A stretch of 64,000 bases of DNA, from assembly GCA_021907015.1 (NCBI GenBank), contig CP091064.1, forward strand, positions 4,898,001 to 4,962,000, in the 5' to 3' direction. Positions 63,685-64,000 of the stretch are shown here, piece by piece; position 1 is the stretch's first letter; each line of letters opens with the position of its first letter. The translations under genes were made by a program, and so were the position numbers. This DNA comes from Pectobacterium sp. PL152. GTDB taxonomy: Bacteria > Pseudomonadota > Gammaproteobacteria > Enterobacterales > Enterobacteriaceae. The notes under the pieces were generated by a model. The model had not been told where the DNA came from. It saw only the letters and a list, made by a program, of their open reading frames with translations, and did not search any database.

Positions 63685-64000
63685 ATGTATCACCGTATGG
63701 CGCATGAATCTCAGCCTAATCCGCTGCTGCCGGGATATTCGTTCAACGCTTACCTCGTGGCAGGCCTGACGCCGATTCTGGCAGAAGGACCGCTCGACTT
63801 CTTTATCGATCGCCCTGATGGTATGAAGGGCTACATCATTAACCTCACCATGAAAGGACAGGGTCAGGTCTTTGATGGCGATGAGACCTTTTTCTGCAAT
63901 CCTGGCGATCTGCTGTTGTTCCCGCCAAAATCGAAGCATTTTTATGGTCGTTCGCCGAGCAGCGACTGCTGGTATCACCGCTGGGTCTATTTTCGCCCGC
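63685..64000 (+). CDS. araC: Arabinose operon regulator AraC, 5' part (cut by window end)
   Basis: The first 105 residues of Ara[40 protein letters not shown] and [12 protein letters not shown] belong to the cupin arabinose-binding and dimerisation domain. The HTH domain lies beyond the window. ATG 63685 follows CCGGAGGCTCG. The N terminus ([10 protein letters not shown]) is longer than the E. coli arm. Same direction as araFGH, so it is downstream of the transporter rather than divergent from araBAD as in E. coli. Confidence 0.93.
   Translation, partial: MYHRMAHESQPNPLLPGYSFNAYLVAGLTPILAEGPLDFFIDRPDGMKGYIINLTMKGQGQVFDGDETFFCNPGDLLLFPPKSKHFYGRSPSSDCWYHRWVYFRP

Overview
The window looks like a chromosomal segment of a soft-rot enterobacterium, most likely Pectobacterium. 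The protein sequences and the gene order purU-ychJ-rssA-rssB-galU-hns-tdk-adhE-opp-yciU-cls-yciY-yciI-tonB-yciA-yciB-yciC-ompW-trp-rnm-yciO-rluB-btuR-yciK-sohB-yciN-topA-cysB follow the 27-28 min region of Escherichia coli. A KdgM-type oligogalacturonate porin and separate trpG and trpD genes point to a pectinolytic relative. Nothing suggests a prophage, plasmid, integrative element or CRISPR array. This is core genome.

Layout. 1-0.9 kb: tandem glycine riboswitch and the membrane transporter gene it leads. 0.9-1.6 kb: tRNA-Tyr with rtT-like tandem repeats. 1.6-8.1 kb: purU, ychJ, rssAB (RpoS turnover), galU, hns, tdk. 8.2-10.9 kb: adhE. 10.9-11.9 kb: 1 kb intergenic region with a Fur-box promoter and a small membrane-peptide ORF. 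11.9-19.3 kb: oligopeptide importer with two tandem oppA genes, then oppBCDF. 19.4-25.5 kb: a branched hairpin element, yciU, clsA, yciY, a chemoreceptor, yciI, tonB, yciA. 25.6-29.4 kb: yciB, yciC, a Cys-cluster protein, ompW, KdgM porin. 29.8-36.7 kb: trpLEGDCBA on the minus strand with operator, leader peptide and attenuator. 36.8-47.1 kb: rnm to cysB. 47.2-56.1 kb: dtpA, nth, rsxEGDCBA and cnu, a block that in E. coli lies near 1.7 Mb. 56.4-64 kb: an arabinose locus, araBA divergent from araFGH-araC, with no araD.

The dominant anomaly is frame integrity. About 38 single-base frame breaks interrupt about two dozen otherwise normal genes: the glycine transporter, purU, ychJ, rssA, rssB, both oppA, oppB-F, tonB, the Cys-cluster gene, ompW, the KdgM porin, trpA, trpB, trpC, trpD, rnm, yciK, yciN, dtpA, rsxC and rsxA. 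Nearly all are one base missing from a homopolymer run, and the full family sequence resumes immediately in the next frame. This fits uncorrected homopolymer errors in the assembly far better than gene decay. I give such genes at full extent, typed 'pseudogene' because the frame is broken as supplied, but I expect most to be functional.

Functionally the window combines peptide uptake (Opp, DtpA), tryptophan synthesis, TonB energy transduction, the Rsx electron-transfer complex that resets SoxR, nucleoid proteins (H-NS, Cnu), fermentation (AdhE) and plant-sugar use (KdgM porin, Ara).
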